64,000 nucleotides of DNA from contig JRUP01000018.1 of the NCBI GenBank assembly GCA_000773965.1, positions 124,001 through 188,000 of the forward strand, given 5' to 3'. The notes under the pieces are model-generated. The model ran no database searches and was not told the DNA's origin. It worked only from the letters and a program-made list of their open reading frames with translations. Source of the stretch: Enterobacter cancerogenus (GTDB taxonomy: Bacteria > Pseudomonadota > Gammaproteobacteria > Enterobacterales > Enterobacteriaceae). The position numbers and the translations under genes were made by a program. Below are positions 47,557 through 55,194 of the stretch, piece after piece; positions within the stretch are counted from its first letter, which is position 1, and every line of letters begins with the position of its first letter.

Positions 47557-48762
47557 TTAACGCAGGTTAGTCAGCGTTTGCAGTAGTTCGGATTGGGTTT
47601 TGATGGTCTGGGAATTGGACTGGTAGTTGCGTTGGTAGATGATCATGTTGACCATCTCTTGCCCCATATCAACGTTTGAGCCCTCCAGCGAACTGCCTTT
47701 AAAACTGCCAAAGCTGCCGCTTCCGGCAATGCCAAGGAAGGGTTGACCAGAGCCGGGAGATTCAGCCCAGGCATTGCCGCCCTGAGGCGACAGACCACCG
47801 CTGTTGGGGAAATCAGCCAGCACAATCTGCGCCACGGTCTGTTTTTTGCCGTTGCTGTAGGTGACCACGATCTCGCCGTTATCACCGATGACAAAGTTTT
47901 GATACTTGCCCGGTGCCTGGCCATCGATCTCGTTGAGCTTGATGCTGCTGTCACCGCTGTATTTGGTGATAGCAGAGAGATCCAGATTGATGTCCAGCGG
48001 CTCCGATCCGTTCAGCGACAGGCCTTTGATGTTGATGTTGGCGTCCGGCATGTCGATGTGGCCGCTGGAATTAAAATTCAGCTCCAGTTCGCTGTAACCA
48101 GCGGGATCGGGCGCAGTTTCATCGCGCGCATAGGCCTTCCATTCCCCCTCCGCAGTCTGCACAAAGTAGAGTTTGATGGTGTGCTTATTGCCGAGACTGT
48201 CAGTGGCTTCAATCTGGCTGCTGTAGTTATAGGTTTTTTGGTCTTCGTGATTAAACGGGTCGGTGATGACGTTATCGTCGTCTGCTTTCAGGTTGCCGTT
48301 CAGTGATCCTTTGGACGAGGCATCCGGCGGCATATCGTCAGTGGGAATGCGGATTTTCCCCACCGGCGCGCCGGGTTCAATGGTCGGCGGCGTACCGGTT
48401 GCCTGAAAGCCAGTGAGGAACAGGCCATTGCTTTTGTTGTAAATATTGCCGTCAGCATCACTGTCGAACTGACCGTTGCGTCCGTAAAACACGCCGCCAG
48501 CCTCGTTTTCCATGCGGAAGAACCCGCGCCCACTCAGCGCCATGTCCAGCTTGCCGCCGGTGAAATTGATCCCACCGTCGGCGAAGTTCTGGTTGACGTT
48601 GGAGACCTGTACGCCTAATCCCACCGAGCCGGCGAAAATATCGGAGAAGGTTATCGAGCCGCTTTTAAAGCCGCTGGTTTGCGAGTTGGCAATGTTGTTA
48701 CCCACGACATCGAGGGCTTTGGAGGCGGCGTTGAGGCCGCTAAGACCTTGTGAAAAGCTCAT
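47557..48762 (-). CDS. flgE: flagellar hook protein FlgE
   Basis: 401 residues (E. coli 402), the subunit of the universal joint. The N-terminus SFSQGLSGLNAASKALDVVGNNIANSQTSGFK and C-terminus NVDMGQEMVNMIIYQRNYQSNSQTIKTQSELLQTL are typical. Confidence 0.97.
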   Translation of the reverse strand: MSFSQGLSGLNAASKALDVVGNNIANSQTSGFKSGSITFSDIFAGSVGLGVQVSNVNQNFADGGINFTGGKLDMALSGRGFFRMENEAGGVFYGRNGQFDSDADGNIYNKSNGLFLTGFQATGTPPTIEPGAPVGKIRIPTDDMPPDASSKGSLNGNLKADDDNVITDPFNHEDQKTYNYSSQIEATDSLGNKHTIKLYFVQTAEGEWKAYARDETAPDPAGYSELELNFNSSGHIDMPDANINIKGLSLNGSEPLDINLDLSAITKYSGDSSIKLNEIDGQAPGKYQNFVIGDNGEIVVTYSNGKKQTVAQIVLADFPNSGGLSPQGGNAWAESPGSGQPFLGIAGSGSFGSFKGSSLEGSNVDMGQEMVNMIIYQRNYQSNSQTIKTQSELLQTLTNLR

Positions 48763-48786
48763 AATGATTTCCCAGAAAGTGAGGCA

Positions 48787-49464
48787 CTATTTTTGGATCA
48801 CCACCACATCGCCGATACGGATGGGATCGTGGTCAAGCAGATGTAACACCGCGCCGTCCGGCGTAATGGTGACGCCCTGCACCTGTTCCTGAATCAACCC
48901 GGAGATTTTTGGCGGCTCACCGTCAGGGTTTTTCGCGTCAAAGCTCAGGGTGTATTCCCGGTCTTGCTGCGGGCCGGGGTCCGGCTGGAAGTTTTGTAAA
49001 TCGTCGAGGGTGAAGGTCTTCACGCCCGCCTTCACGTTCTTAAGCTGTGCGGTGTAGCTGTTGCCTTCAGCATCGGTGAACGTGACGGTGACCATTTCGG
49101 CTTCGCCACCCAGCAGGAAGCTAAAGGTGTCGTTCGCCTCATCCCCCTCTTCAGCGCCACCAAACGACACTGTCGGGTCGCCCTCGATCAGAATGCTGCG
49201 GCCGACCCATGCGGCGGTGCCCATGCCGCCCAGTTGCGCCATCAGCGCCTGTACATCCGCCACTGAGCTATTGAGTTTTTCGACGCCCGCCGCCGTGGAG
49301 AACTGCGCCAGCTGCGAGGTGAGTTGATTGTTATCCATCGGATTGGTGGGATCCTGGTTTTGCATCTGCGCCACCAGCAGTTTCAGAAAGCTGGCGCTAA
49401 GATCGCCTGCACTGCTGCCCGATCCGTCGCCGCTGCCATTGTTGTTATTGACCTGAGGTATCAC
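48787..49464 (-). CDS. flgD: hook assembly scaffold FlgD
   Basis: 225 residues. FlgD caps the growing hook. The N-terminal export/capping region shows FLKLLVAQMQNQDPTNPMDNNQLTSQLAQFS. The C-terminal Tudor-like and Fn3-like domains are recognisable by position. Glycine/serine-rich residues 8-20 form a flexible lead. Confidence 0.95.
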   Translation of the reverse strand: MIPQVNNNNGSGDGSGSSAGDLSASFLKLLVAQMQNQDPTNPMDNNQLTSQLAQFSTAAGVEKLNSSVADVQALMAQLGGMGTAAWVGRSILIEGDPTVSFGGAEEGDEANDTFSFLLGGEAEMVTVTFTDAEGNSYTAQLKNVKAGVKTFTLDDLQNFQPDPGPQQDREYTLSFDAKNPDGEPPKISGLIQEQVQGVTITPDGAVLHLLDHDPIRIGDVVVIQK

Positions 49465-49476
49465 GGTTGCACTTCC

Positions 49477-49881
49477 TTATTGGCCGAGAGTGAGCGTTTT
49501 CTGCATCAGCGCTTTAGCGGAGTTCATCACTTCAACGTTGGCCTGATAGCTGCGTGAGGCCGAGAGCGTGTTGACCATCTCGTGCACCACATTGACGTTG
49601 GGCATGCGCACATAGCCCTGCGGATCCGCCAGCGGATGGCCCGGCTGATACTCCAGACGTTCAGGTGCACTGCTCTCCACCACCTCACTGACCCTGACGC
49701 CGCCGATATCACTGCCCGGCGCGGCATCAACACGAAACAACACCTGGCGGGCGCGATAAGGCTGCTGATCGGGACCCGCCACACTGTCGGCATTGGCCAT
49801 ATTGCTGGCGCTAACGTTGAGCCGCTGCGATTGCGCCGCCATCGCCGAACCGGCAATATCAAATACGCTAAATAACGCCAT
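49477..49881 (-). CDS. flgC: flagellar proximal rod protein FlgC
   Basis: 134 residues, exactly the family length. The N-terminus [27 protein letters not shown] and C-terminus [37 protein letters not shown] are conserved. It starts 4 nt after the flgB stop. Confidence 0.97.
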   Translation of the reverse strand: MALFSVFDIAGSAMAAQSQRLNVSASNMANADSVAGPDQQPYRARQVLFRVDAAPGSDIGGVRVSEVVESSAPERLEYQPGHPLADPQGYVRMPNVNVVHEMVNTLSASRSYQANVEVMNSAKALMQKTLTLGQ

Positions 49882-49885
49882 TTAT

Positions 49886-50299
49886 TTACCCCTGACTCAG
49901 CACGGTCATCATTTTCTTTATATCCGCCCCAAGAAAAGTGAGGCTGGATTGGTATTTCAGGGCGTTATCTGCAAAATTAACGCGCTCGCGATCCATATCG
50001 ACGCTATTACCATCGGCACTGGGCTGATCGGGAATGCGATATAACAGGCTATCGTCATTGAAATTTGTCGCTTGCGCCGCGATATGACGGTCTGCGGTTA
50101 ATGACAAAGACACCGCTGATTTACCAGTAGCAGGAGATGCCATGGCACTTTTTAATTGCTGAGAGAAATCGATATCCCGTGCCAGGTAGCCCGGCGTATC
50201 CGCATTGGCAATATTGGCCGCCAGCACGTCCTGACGGCGAGAGAGTATATTGAGTGCATGCTGTTGAAAGCGAAACGCCTCATCGAGTTTAGTGTTCAT
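49886..50299 (-). CDS. flgB: flagellar proximal rod protein FlgB
   Basis: 137 residues (E. coli 138), first gene of the flgBCDEFGHIJKL operon. The rod signature (ALNILSRRQDVLAANIANADTPGYLARDIDF) is near the N-terminus and DMDRERVNFADNALKYQSSLTFL near the C-terminus. It is divergent from flgA; the 213-nt region between them should hold both class II promoters. Confidence 0.97.
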   Translation of the reverse strand: MNTKLDEAFRFQQHALNILSRRQDVLAANIANADTPGYLARDIDFSQQLKSAMASPATGKSAVSLSLTADRHIAAQATNFNDDSLLYRIPDQPSADGNSVDMDRERVNFADNALKYQSSLTFLGADIKKMMTVLSQG

Positions 50300-50512
50300 A
50301 ATAAGGGAGATCCTGCCTCACGTTATCCAAACATCAGCAGTCTAATCAGGAATAATGAAATATCACACTGTGAAGAGTGCACAGAAATAGGGGTTATTAG
50401 TCTGTTAAATACATACCCGGTTAATTACCTTCAAAAACGAGACTATTTAGCTCGTTTGAATATTCATTATTCCATTTATCATAACGGGGATGACGATATA
50501 AAAGGCATCCTG

Positions 50513-51202
50513 ATGAGACATGATGTTATACGCCCGATCATTTTATTTCTCGTAGCCCTTTCCGCGCCGGCGCAAGCCAGCACTGCGGCTGAGCAGCGCT
50601 TGCAGCCTAAGCTGGATGCGTTATTAAAACTCCCCGATCACCAGGGTGAGATTGTACGTAGCGCAACGCTGCTGGCGACGTCAGAACAGCTGGCAGCCCT
50701 GTGTGATGCGCCCGTATTGAGTCTGGCGGGTAAAGATTCGCGTCTGGCGGGCAGGCGCACGCTGGTCGCACGTTGTGGTGCGCGTAAGCACTTTTTAGCC
50801 ATCCGTATTCACGCTCAGGGACGCTGGTGGGCAGCGCGAACGTCTTTGCCTGCCGGACATGTGCTGCAAGCGGGCGATATCGTGGCGCAGCGTGGCGATC
50901 TCGCCGGTCAACCTGCGGGTTTGATCTTTCAGCAGCGCGATATCCTCGGCCAGCGCCTGATACGTGACGTTGAAGCGGGCAAGCCGCTGTTATCTCAGCA
51001 ATTGCGCCAGCCGAGGTTATTGCGTGCCGGTCAGACGGTGGAGGTAATCACACTCGGCGAGGGATTTCGTGTGCGCAGTCAGGGCAAGGCGCTGCATCAT
51101 GCGGCGGAAAACGACACGTTGCGGGTGCAGATGCGCAATGGACAGACGCTAAGCGGGCTTGTCAGCGCCGGCGGTTTGGTGGTGATCTCGCTAACACAAT
51201 AA
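50513..51202 (+). CDS. flgA: P-ring assembly chaperone FlgA
   Basis: 229 residues with a signal peptide (about 1-22, ending AQA). FlgA assists FlgI polymerisation in the periplasm. The SAF-domain region (WWAARTSLPAGHVLQAGDIV, GQRLIRDVEAGKPLL) and C-terminal VRVQ-type strands match the family. The start is ATG 50513 with AAGG 8 nt upstream; the frame is open much further upstream, but that runs antisense through flgB. Confidence 0.93.
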   Translation: MRHDVIRPIILFLVALSAPAQASTAAEQRLQPKLDALLKLPDHQGEIVRSATLLATSEQLAALCDAPVLSLAGKDSRLAGRRTLVARCGARKHFLAIRIHAQGRWWAARTSLPAGHVLQAGDIVAQRGDLAGQPAGLIFQQRDILGQRLIRDVEAGKPLLSQQLRQPRLLRAGQTVEVITLGEGFRVRSQGKALHHAAENDTLRVQMRNGQTLSGLVSAGGLVVISLTQ

Positions 51203-51204
51203 TT

Positions 51205-51231
51205 TTTAGATTTCTCAGCGATCCCCGATGT
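51205..51231 (+). promoter_or_regulatory. candidate sigma-28 promoter of flgM
   Basis: TTTAGATT, 11 nt, CCCGATGT resembles the FliA consensus TAAAGTTT-N11-GCCGATAA at 5 of 8 and 5 of 8 positions. It is 34 nt before flgM, which is usually transcribed from both class II and class III promoters. Confidence 0.35.
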
Positions 51232-51265
51232 AAAGGCTATACAACCTATTGCTTTCGAGGATCCC

Positions 51266-51544
51266 ATGATTGACCGAACTCAACCTGTTTCACCCATTGC
51301 GGGCACCCATGAGCTACCTGCCCGCTCCACACCACAATCACTCCGCGCCCGCCCGGATGCGGAGCGTCAAAGCACCGTGAGCCTGAGCAGTGTGATGAAG
51401 CAACTCCAGACGGATGATAGTCGCGATGTGAATGTCGCACGCATTGCCGAATTGCGCACCGCACTGGAAGCCGGTGATTTGCCGATTGCCGCAGAAGAGA
51501 TCGCGCGCGGCATGGTGCACTCCCTTATCTCGCCACAACAGTGA
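51266..51544 (+). CDS. flgM: anti-sigma-28 factor FlgM
   Basis: 92 residues (E. coli 97). FlgM binds FliA until the hook is complete and is then exported. The disordered N-terminal half and the sigma-binding C-terminal helices (SRDVNVARIAELRTALEAGDLPIAAEEIARGMV) are typical. A GAGG site precedes ATG 51266. Confidence 0.93.
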   Translation: MIDRTQPVSPIAGTHELPARSTPQSLRARPDAERQSTVSLSSVMKQLQTDDSRDVNVARIAELRTALEAGDLPIAAEEIARGMVHSLISPQQ

Positions 51545-51556
51545 GGTGTTTAAGTG

Positions 51557-52000
51557 ATGGAGACACTGCATACAACACTGCTTCAGATGAAAAGCACGCT
51601 GGAGGAGCTGGATGCCATTATGGTAGCCGAGGCGAATCAGCTTGATCGCCCCCAAATCAACCCTGTGGCGCTACAGGTGCTCACTGACAGCAAGAGTCAG
51701 TTACTTGCGACCTTGCAGCATCACGATGAGATGCGGCTGCAGCAGGAGGCAAGCTTAGCCATTGCCGCGCCCTATCCGCATCGCGTGCAGCTGTTTGTGT
51801 GCTGGCAGCAAATCACCGAACGCGTCCGTCGCAGTAAGGCTTTGAATAGTGAGGTGGAGGCGCGTTTACAACATCATCTGGAGAAAACCCAGCGGGTACA
51901 GAAGGTGGTGGATCAGGTGGGGCATCATCATACGCTATACGGGTCTGGCGGGGAGTCTGGCCCAGCGGTGTTGGGTAGGAAATACGATATCAGTGTTTAG
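51557..52000 (+). CDS. flgN: flagellar export chaperone FlgN
   Basis: 147 residues, helical; chaperone for FlgK and FlgL. It matches FlgN in layout (helical hairpin, SQLLATL, C-terminal LYGSGG). GTG at 51554 is an alternative start, with GAGG 7 nt upstream. It lies 12 nt after flgM. Downstream comes the non-coding, palindrome-rich gap. Confidence 0.88.
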   Translation: METLHTTLLQMKSTLEELDAIMVAEANQLDRPQINPVALQVLTDSKSQLLATLQHHDEMRLQQEASLAIAAPYPHRVQLFVCWQQITERVRRSKALNSEVEARLQHHLEKTQRVQKVVDQVGHHHTLYGSGGESGPAVLGRKYDISV

Positions 52001-52122
52001 GGACGGGGTGGGTACGCCTGGTAGTGGGCTGGCTATGGCCCTGCATGGGCTGGAGTGAGCTTGATATAGGGTCGGTGCGGGCTAGGGTGAACGAGTAGTA
52101 GGCTCGGCGTGGATTGGGTGCG

Positions 52123-52332
52123 GGCCCCGAGGCATCTGCTGCGGCACGGGCAGTCCTCGCGCCGCTGACGCGGTGCCCTCGACTTCCACGTCGTGCCTAC
52201 GGATCGTTCGGGGATCGACCATCCCTGGTCGGCCCCGAACTGATTCACGCATCCCTGCGTGAATCTCCTGGCCCAACGTAAAAGTCTCGGCGCTGCGAAT
52301 AGCCCTTTTGCCGCAGCAGACGCCTCGGGGCC
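52123..52332 (-). repeat. palindromic element L (TIR-bounded, hairpin-rich)
   Basis: 210 bp bounded by 24-nt terminal inverted repeats (52123-52146 and 52309-52332) that match at 23 of 24 positions. Inside are a 31-nt GC-rich core (52150-52180) and two hairpins with TCCC loops. The hairpins are at 52217-52230 (stem GACCA/TGGTC) and 52242-52265 (10-bp perfect stem GATTCACGCA/TGCGTGAATC). On the minus strand the loops read GGGA. No coding potential and no clear target-site duplication are seen. Confidence 0.85.
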
Positions 52333-52450
52333 TGCAACATTGTGCCTGTTTGTATAAACCACAAGCCCCCAACGCTCTGCCTGTATCATCAGTCACAAAC
52401 ATAAGCCGATACGCTCTTTGTTCCTGGCCAAACGCACCGACATTGAAGAG

Positions 52451-52649
52451 CAGGCTGGGGCCGCATTTGGGCTGGCATTTCGCAGCGCTGAACGGAATGA
52501 GGAAGCCAGGAGAGCCAGCATGGATGCTGGCGAAAGGTGCAGCCGGAACAGGGATGTTCCGTCTGCACCGGTCCGTCAGGCTGACGAGTGAAGTGAGGGC
52601 ACCGCGTCAGCGGCGCAAGGACCGCCAGCCCAAATGCGGCCCCAGTCTG
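52451..52649 (+). repeat. palindromic element R (same family, opposite orientation)
   Basis: 199 bp bounded by inverted repeats 52451-52476 and 52624-52649 (25 of 26 positions, with a perfect inner 22). The 31-nt core (52595-52625) matches the core of element L at 29 of 31 positions on the opposite strand. Two hairpins lie at 52514-52531 (perfect 7-bp stem, loop TGGA) and 52538-52567 (12 of 13 paired, loop GGGA). The terminal repeats differ in sequence from those of element L, although the inner architecture is the same. Confidence 0.85.
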
Positions 52650-52720
52650 CGCCAGCTCTCCGCCGTTAACCCCCCAGCAGTAAAACTTGCCAGTCACCAG
52701 CCTGCACCAGCATCCACACC

Positions 52721-53020
52721 TTACAACACCGCATAAGCACGGGCAGACTGGCGAGATTTACGCAGCGCGGCGATCTCACCGTGCAGCGTTGCCAACCGAG
52801 CCGGAATGCACTGCATCAACTGCGCATCCTCCGCCAGTAACTGCGCTAAACACACTGCATCCGCCTGACTGAAATCACACGCACACAGCGCTTTCATCCG
52901 CTGTGTATATTCCACAATCTCCTCGCTGAATGCCTCCCACCCTTCCTGTTGCGCCAGTGCGCTCAGCCGCTGGTTCAGTGCCAGCAAGGCTTGAATCTGC
53001 TCTTTCACATCACTGAGCAT
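52721..53020 (-). CDS. fliT: flagellar chaperone/regulator FliT
   Basis: A 99-residue helical protein. FliT escorts FliD to the export gate and, when free, inhibits FlhDC. Assigned from position after fliS, size and the helical pattern; sequence conservation in the family is low. Overlaps fliS by 11 nt. Confidence 0.85.
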   Translation of the reverse strand: MLSDVKEQIQALLALNQRLSALAQQEGWEAFSEEIVEYTQRMKALCACDFSQADAVCLAQLLAEDAQLMQCIPARLATLHGEIAALRKSRQSARAYAVL

Positions 53021-53411
53021 ATTTCACCTGCGGATCAATGGCTTTCCAGGTATCGGACATCTCCACCATCAACGTAATCAGCTGCGGTAACGACTCAGCT
53101 GATTGATTGACACTCGCCAACAGCAAATTGCGCGACACATATTCATACAGCCGCTCCAGATCGGCGGCGATCTGCCCGCCCACCTGATGATCAAGCCCGG
53201 CACGCAAACCGTTATCAATGATGTTAATTGCACGTGAGATCATCTCGCCCCGTCGGGCAACATTGCCGGTTTGAAAATAGATCTCAGCGCGGCGCATGGC
53301 ATTGATCGCGCCTTCGAACAACAGCGCGATCAGCTGGTGCGGTGTTGCGCCGCTTACCTGACTCTCTAATGAAACCGCAGAATAGGCGCGGTTACCGGTT
53401 TGACCGTACAT
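53010..53411 (-). CDS. fliS: flagellin export chaperone FliS
   Basis: 133 residues. FliS prevents premature flagellin polymerisation. Conserved parts are AYSAVSLESQVSGATPHQLIALLFEGAINAMRRAEIY and GEMISRAINIIDNGLRAGLD. It begins 10 nt after fliD. Confidence 0.95.
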   Translation of the reverse strand: MYGQTGNRAYSAVSLESQVSGATPHQLIALLFEGAINAMRRAEIYFQTGNVARRGEMISRAINIIDNGLRAGLDHQVGGQIAADLERLYEYVSRNLLLASVNQSAESLPQLITLMVEMSDTWKAIDPQVKYAQ

Positions 53412-53421
53412 CGCCCGTTCC

Positions 53422-54927
53422 TCAGCCTAATCCTGCCAGCGCACCCTGCAACTGATTGCTCATTGCCTGCATATCCGTCATCGCTTTATCCAGACGCATA
53501 AACTCTTTCTGCTGGCGCTTCAGGCTCTCTTCGATGCGCTGTTCCATGCGCTCGATCTGCTTCGCAACCCGCGCTTCTTGATCTTTAAGCCCTTTAACAG
53601 TCGAAGCGATGATGCCTTCCGTTTTGGGGATCGACTCGTTATCGCCCAGATAACTTTTGAACACCTCGCTCATCTGGCCCTTGATGCCCTGCGCACCGTC
53701 TTTACCAAGGAACAGCGCTTCCACCTCTTTCGGGTGCTCTTTCAACGCGGCATCCAGCTTTTTACTGTCGATACTCAGCGTGCCCAGCGTCGCGGTGCGA
53801 TCTTCGCCGGGCTTTAACTCCTCGAACTTCACGGTGATACCGATTCTGGCTAGCGAGTAATACAACTCGCTCGACTCACCATAGTTGCCGCCGGCAGCCG
53901 ATTTCATCTGGCTATTCAGACGGCGTAAGGTGCCATCGCTGAACAGTGGGCCATTTTGCTTGTTCTGCTCATCGGAATTTTTTTCCGGTGGCTTATAGGT
54001 GCTGGCGCTGGCGGAAGTACTGAGGAAGCTGTTGTAATTATTGATGAACTCCTCAATCAGGCTTTTCACCTTTGAAGTATCCGCCGTCACTGACAGCGTT
54101 TCAGGCTTAAACTGACCGGGATCGTCCGGATCTTTTTCCGAGACTTCACGCAGCTCAAAAGTAATGCCTTCAATCGCATCGCTGATAGTGTTTGAACTGC
54201 GCTCCACCGTGATGCCATCGATTTTCATCAGCGCATTTTGCGCAGCGCTGATCTGCTTCATGCGCGTTGGATCGTAACCCGGATCTCCCGGCACGTTGGC
54301 GGCTTTGGGATCGTAGTTGAGTACACCGGCCAGCTGGCTGTCTCCGCTGACTTCCATCTTGATTTGGCCGTCACTGCCGGTTTTTTTCGAGGTCACCACC
54401 AGCTGAAACTTGCCGCCTTCAGCAGGCATCACTGAGGCGCTGACATCACCATTCAGCGCATTGATCTTCTTCGCCACTTGCGCCAGCGAGGTTTCATCGT
54501 CTTTCAACTCCACCGACAGCGGTTTACCGTTGCCCAGCGTGATGGTCAGAGTGCGCGTTGCCGAGCCATCCCCCAGCTGTGCGCTGTTACTGTCCTGCTC
54601 CGGCGAGCCAATTTTGTGTGCTTTCGCCAATTTTTCGACAATCACCGAATAGCTGTCGGGAATTGCGCCTTTTCCGGCGGTGGCTTTGAAAGCTTTGTTA
54701 TCGCCAATGCTGACACCGTTAAAACCTTCATCCTGCAGCTTATCAAGATTCGATTTTAACGAGGCCAGTGAATTAGAGATTTTTCCCCATGACGATACCT
54801 GACCGTTAAATTTATTCTGCTTATTTAAATAGGGATTCAGCTTCTTGCTCTCCCCATTTTTTATCTGCTCCATCAGTGCGGGGATATCTAAGCCGGATCC
54901 GCCCAATCCTGAAATAGGTGTCATCAT
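53422..54927 (-). CDS. fliD: flagellar filament cap FliD
   Basis: 501 residues. FliD forms the cap that folds incoming flagellin at the filament tip. The conserved N-terminus (ISGLGGSGLDIPALMEQI), D2/D3 region (KIDGITVERSSNTISDAIEGITFELREVSE) and C-terminal coiled coil (about 450-500) are visible. ATG 54927 (MMTPISG) has AAGGA 8 nt upstream; ATG 55005 is rejected as outside the family. First gene of fliDST, divergent from fliC. Confidence 0.95.
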   Translation of the reverse strand: MMTPISGLGGSGLDIPALMEQIKNGESKKLNPYLNKQNKFNGQVSSWGKISNSLASLKSNLDKLQDEGFNGVSIGDNKAFKATAGKGAIPDSYSVIVEKLAKAHKIGSPEQDSNSAQLGDGSATRTLTITLGNGKPLSVELKDDETSLAQVAKKINALNGDVSASVMPAEGGKFQLVVTSKKTGSDGQIKMEVSGDSQLAGVLNYDPKAANVPGDPGYDPTRMKQISAAQNALMKIDGITVERSSNTISDAIEGITFELREVSEKDPDDPGQFKPETLSVTADTSKVKSLIEEFINNYNSFLSTSASASTYKPPEKNSDEQNKQNGPLFSDGTLRRLNSQMKSAAGGNYGESSELYYSLARIGITVKFEELKPGEDRTATLGTLSIDSKKLDAALKEHPKEVEALFLGKDGAQGIKGQMSEVFKSYLGDNESIPKTEGIIASTVKGLKDQEARVAKQIERMEQRIEESLKRQQKEFMRLDKAMTDMQAMSNQLQGALAGLG

Positions 54928-55035
54928 TTTTAAATTCCTTAATTCATCGAGGGTATCAACTCTTCCCATCGGTGCCGGCAGGATTTCGCTTAATAATTTA
55001 CACAATGATTTTCATCCATCGTCTTAAGTCTCGAT

Positions 55036-55062
55036 ATAGCGGCAAACCTGTCGTGATTTTTT
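55036..55062 (-). promoter_or_regulatory. candidate sigma-28 promoter of fliDST
   Basis: On the minus strand AAAA, 15 nt, GCCGCTAT resembles the short FliA consensus TAAA-N15-GCCGATAA (3 of 4 and 6 of 8). It is about 110 nt upstream of fliD in the fliC-fliD intergenic region. Confidence 0.35.
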
Positions 55063-55194
55063 GCCTTTGCATGAAAAAACAAAAAATTATTTCAGCACCT
55101 GATGGCTGCCCCGATGAATAAGGTATGCGTCACCTCTCACGCATATTCCCGCTGCCACACTTAAGCAGCATTCACTGGAAAAAGGATATCGATT

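Larger units (their letters stand above)
52001..52720. other. 720-bp non-coding gap with paired palindromic elements
   Basis: The region between convergent flgN and fliT has several open frames on both strands, but they are GC-rich artefacts with no family resemblance. The visible content is two inverted-repeat-bounded elements (52123-52332 and 52451-52649) in opposite orientation, separated by about 120 nt. Confidence 0.8.

Noticed and set aside
50156-50512. N-terminal extension of flgA to 50156
   Set aside because: It runs antisense through flgB; the signal peptide and ribosome site place the start at 50513.
52308-52736. Open frames in the flgN-fliT gap on both strands (e.g. 52308-52736 plus, 52082-52402 minus)
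   Set aside because: They run across terminal inverted repeats and hairpins, lack ribosome sites and show no protein-like or family sequence.
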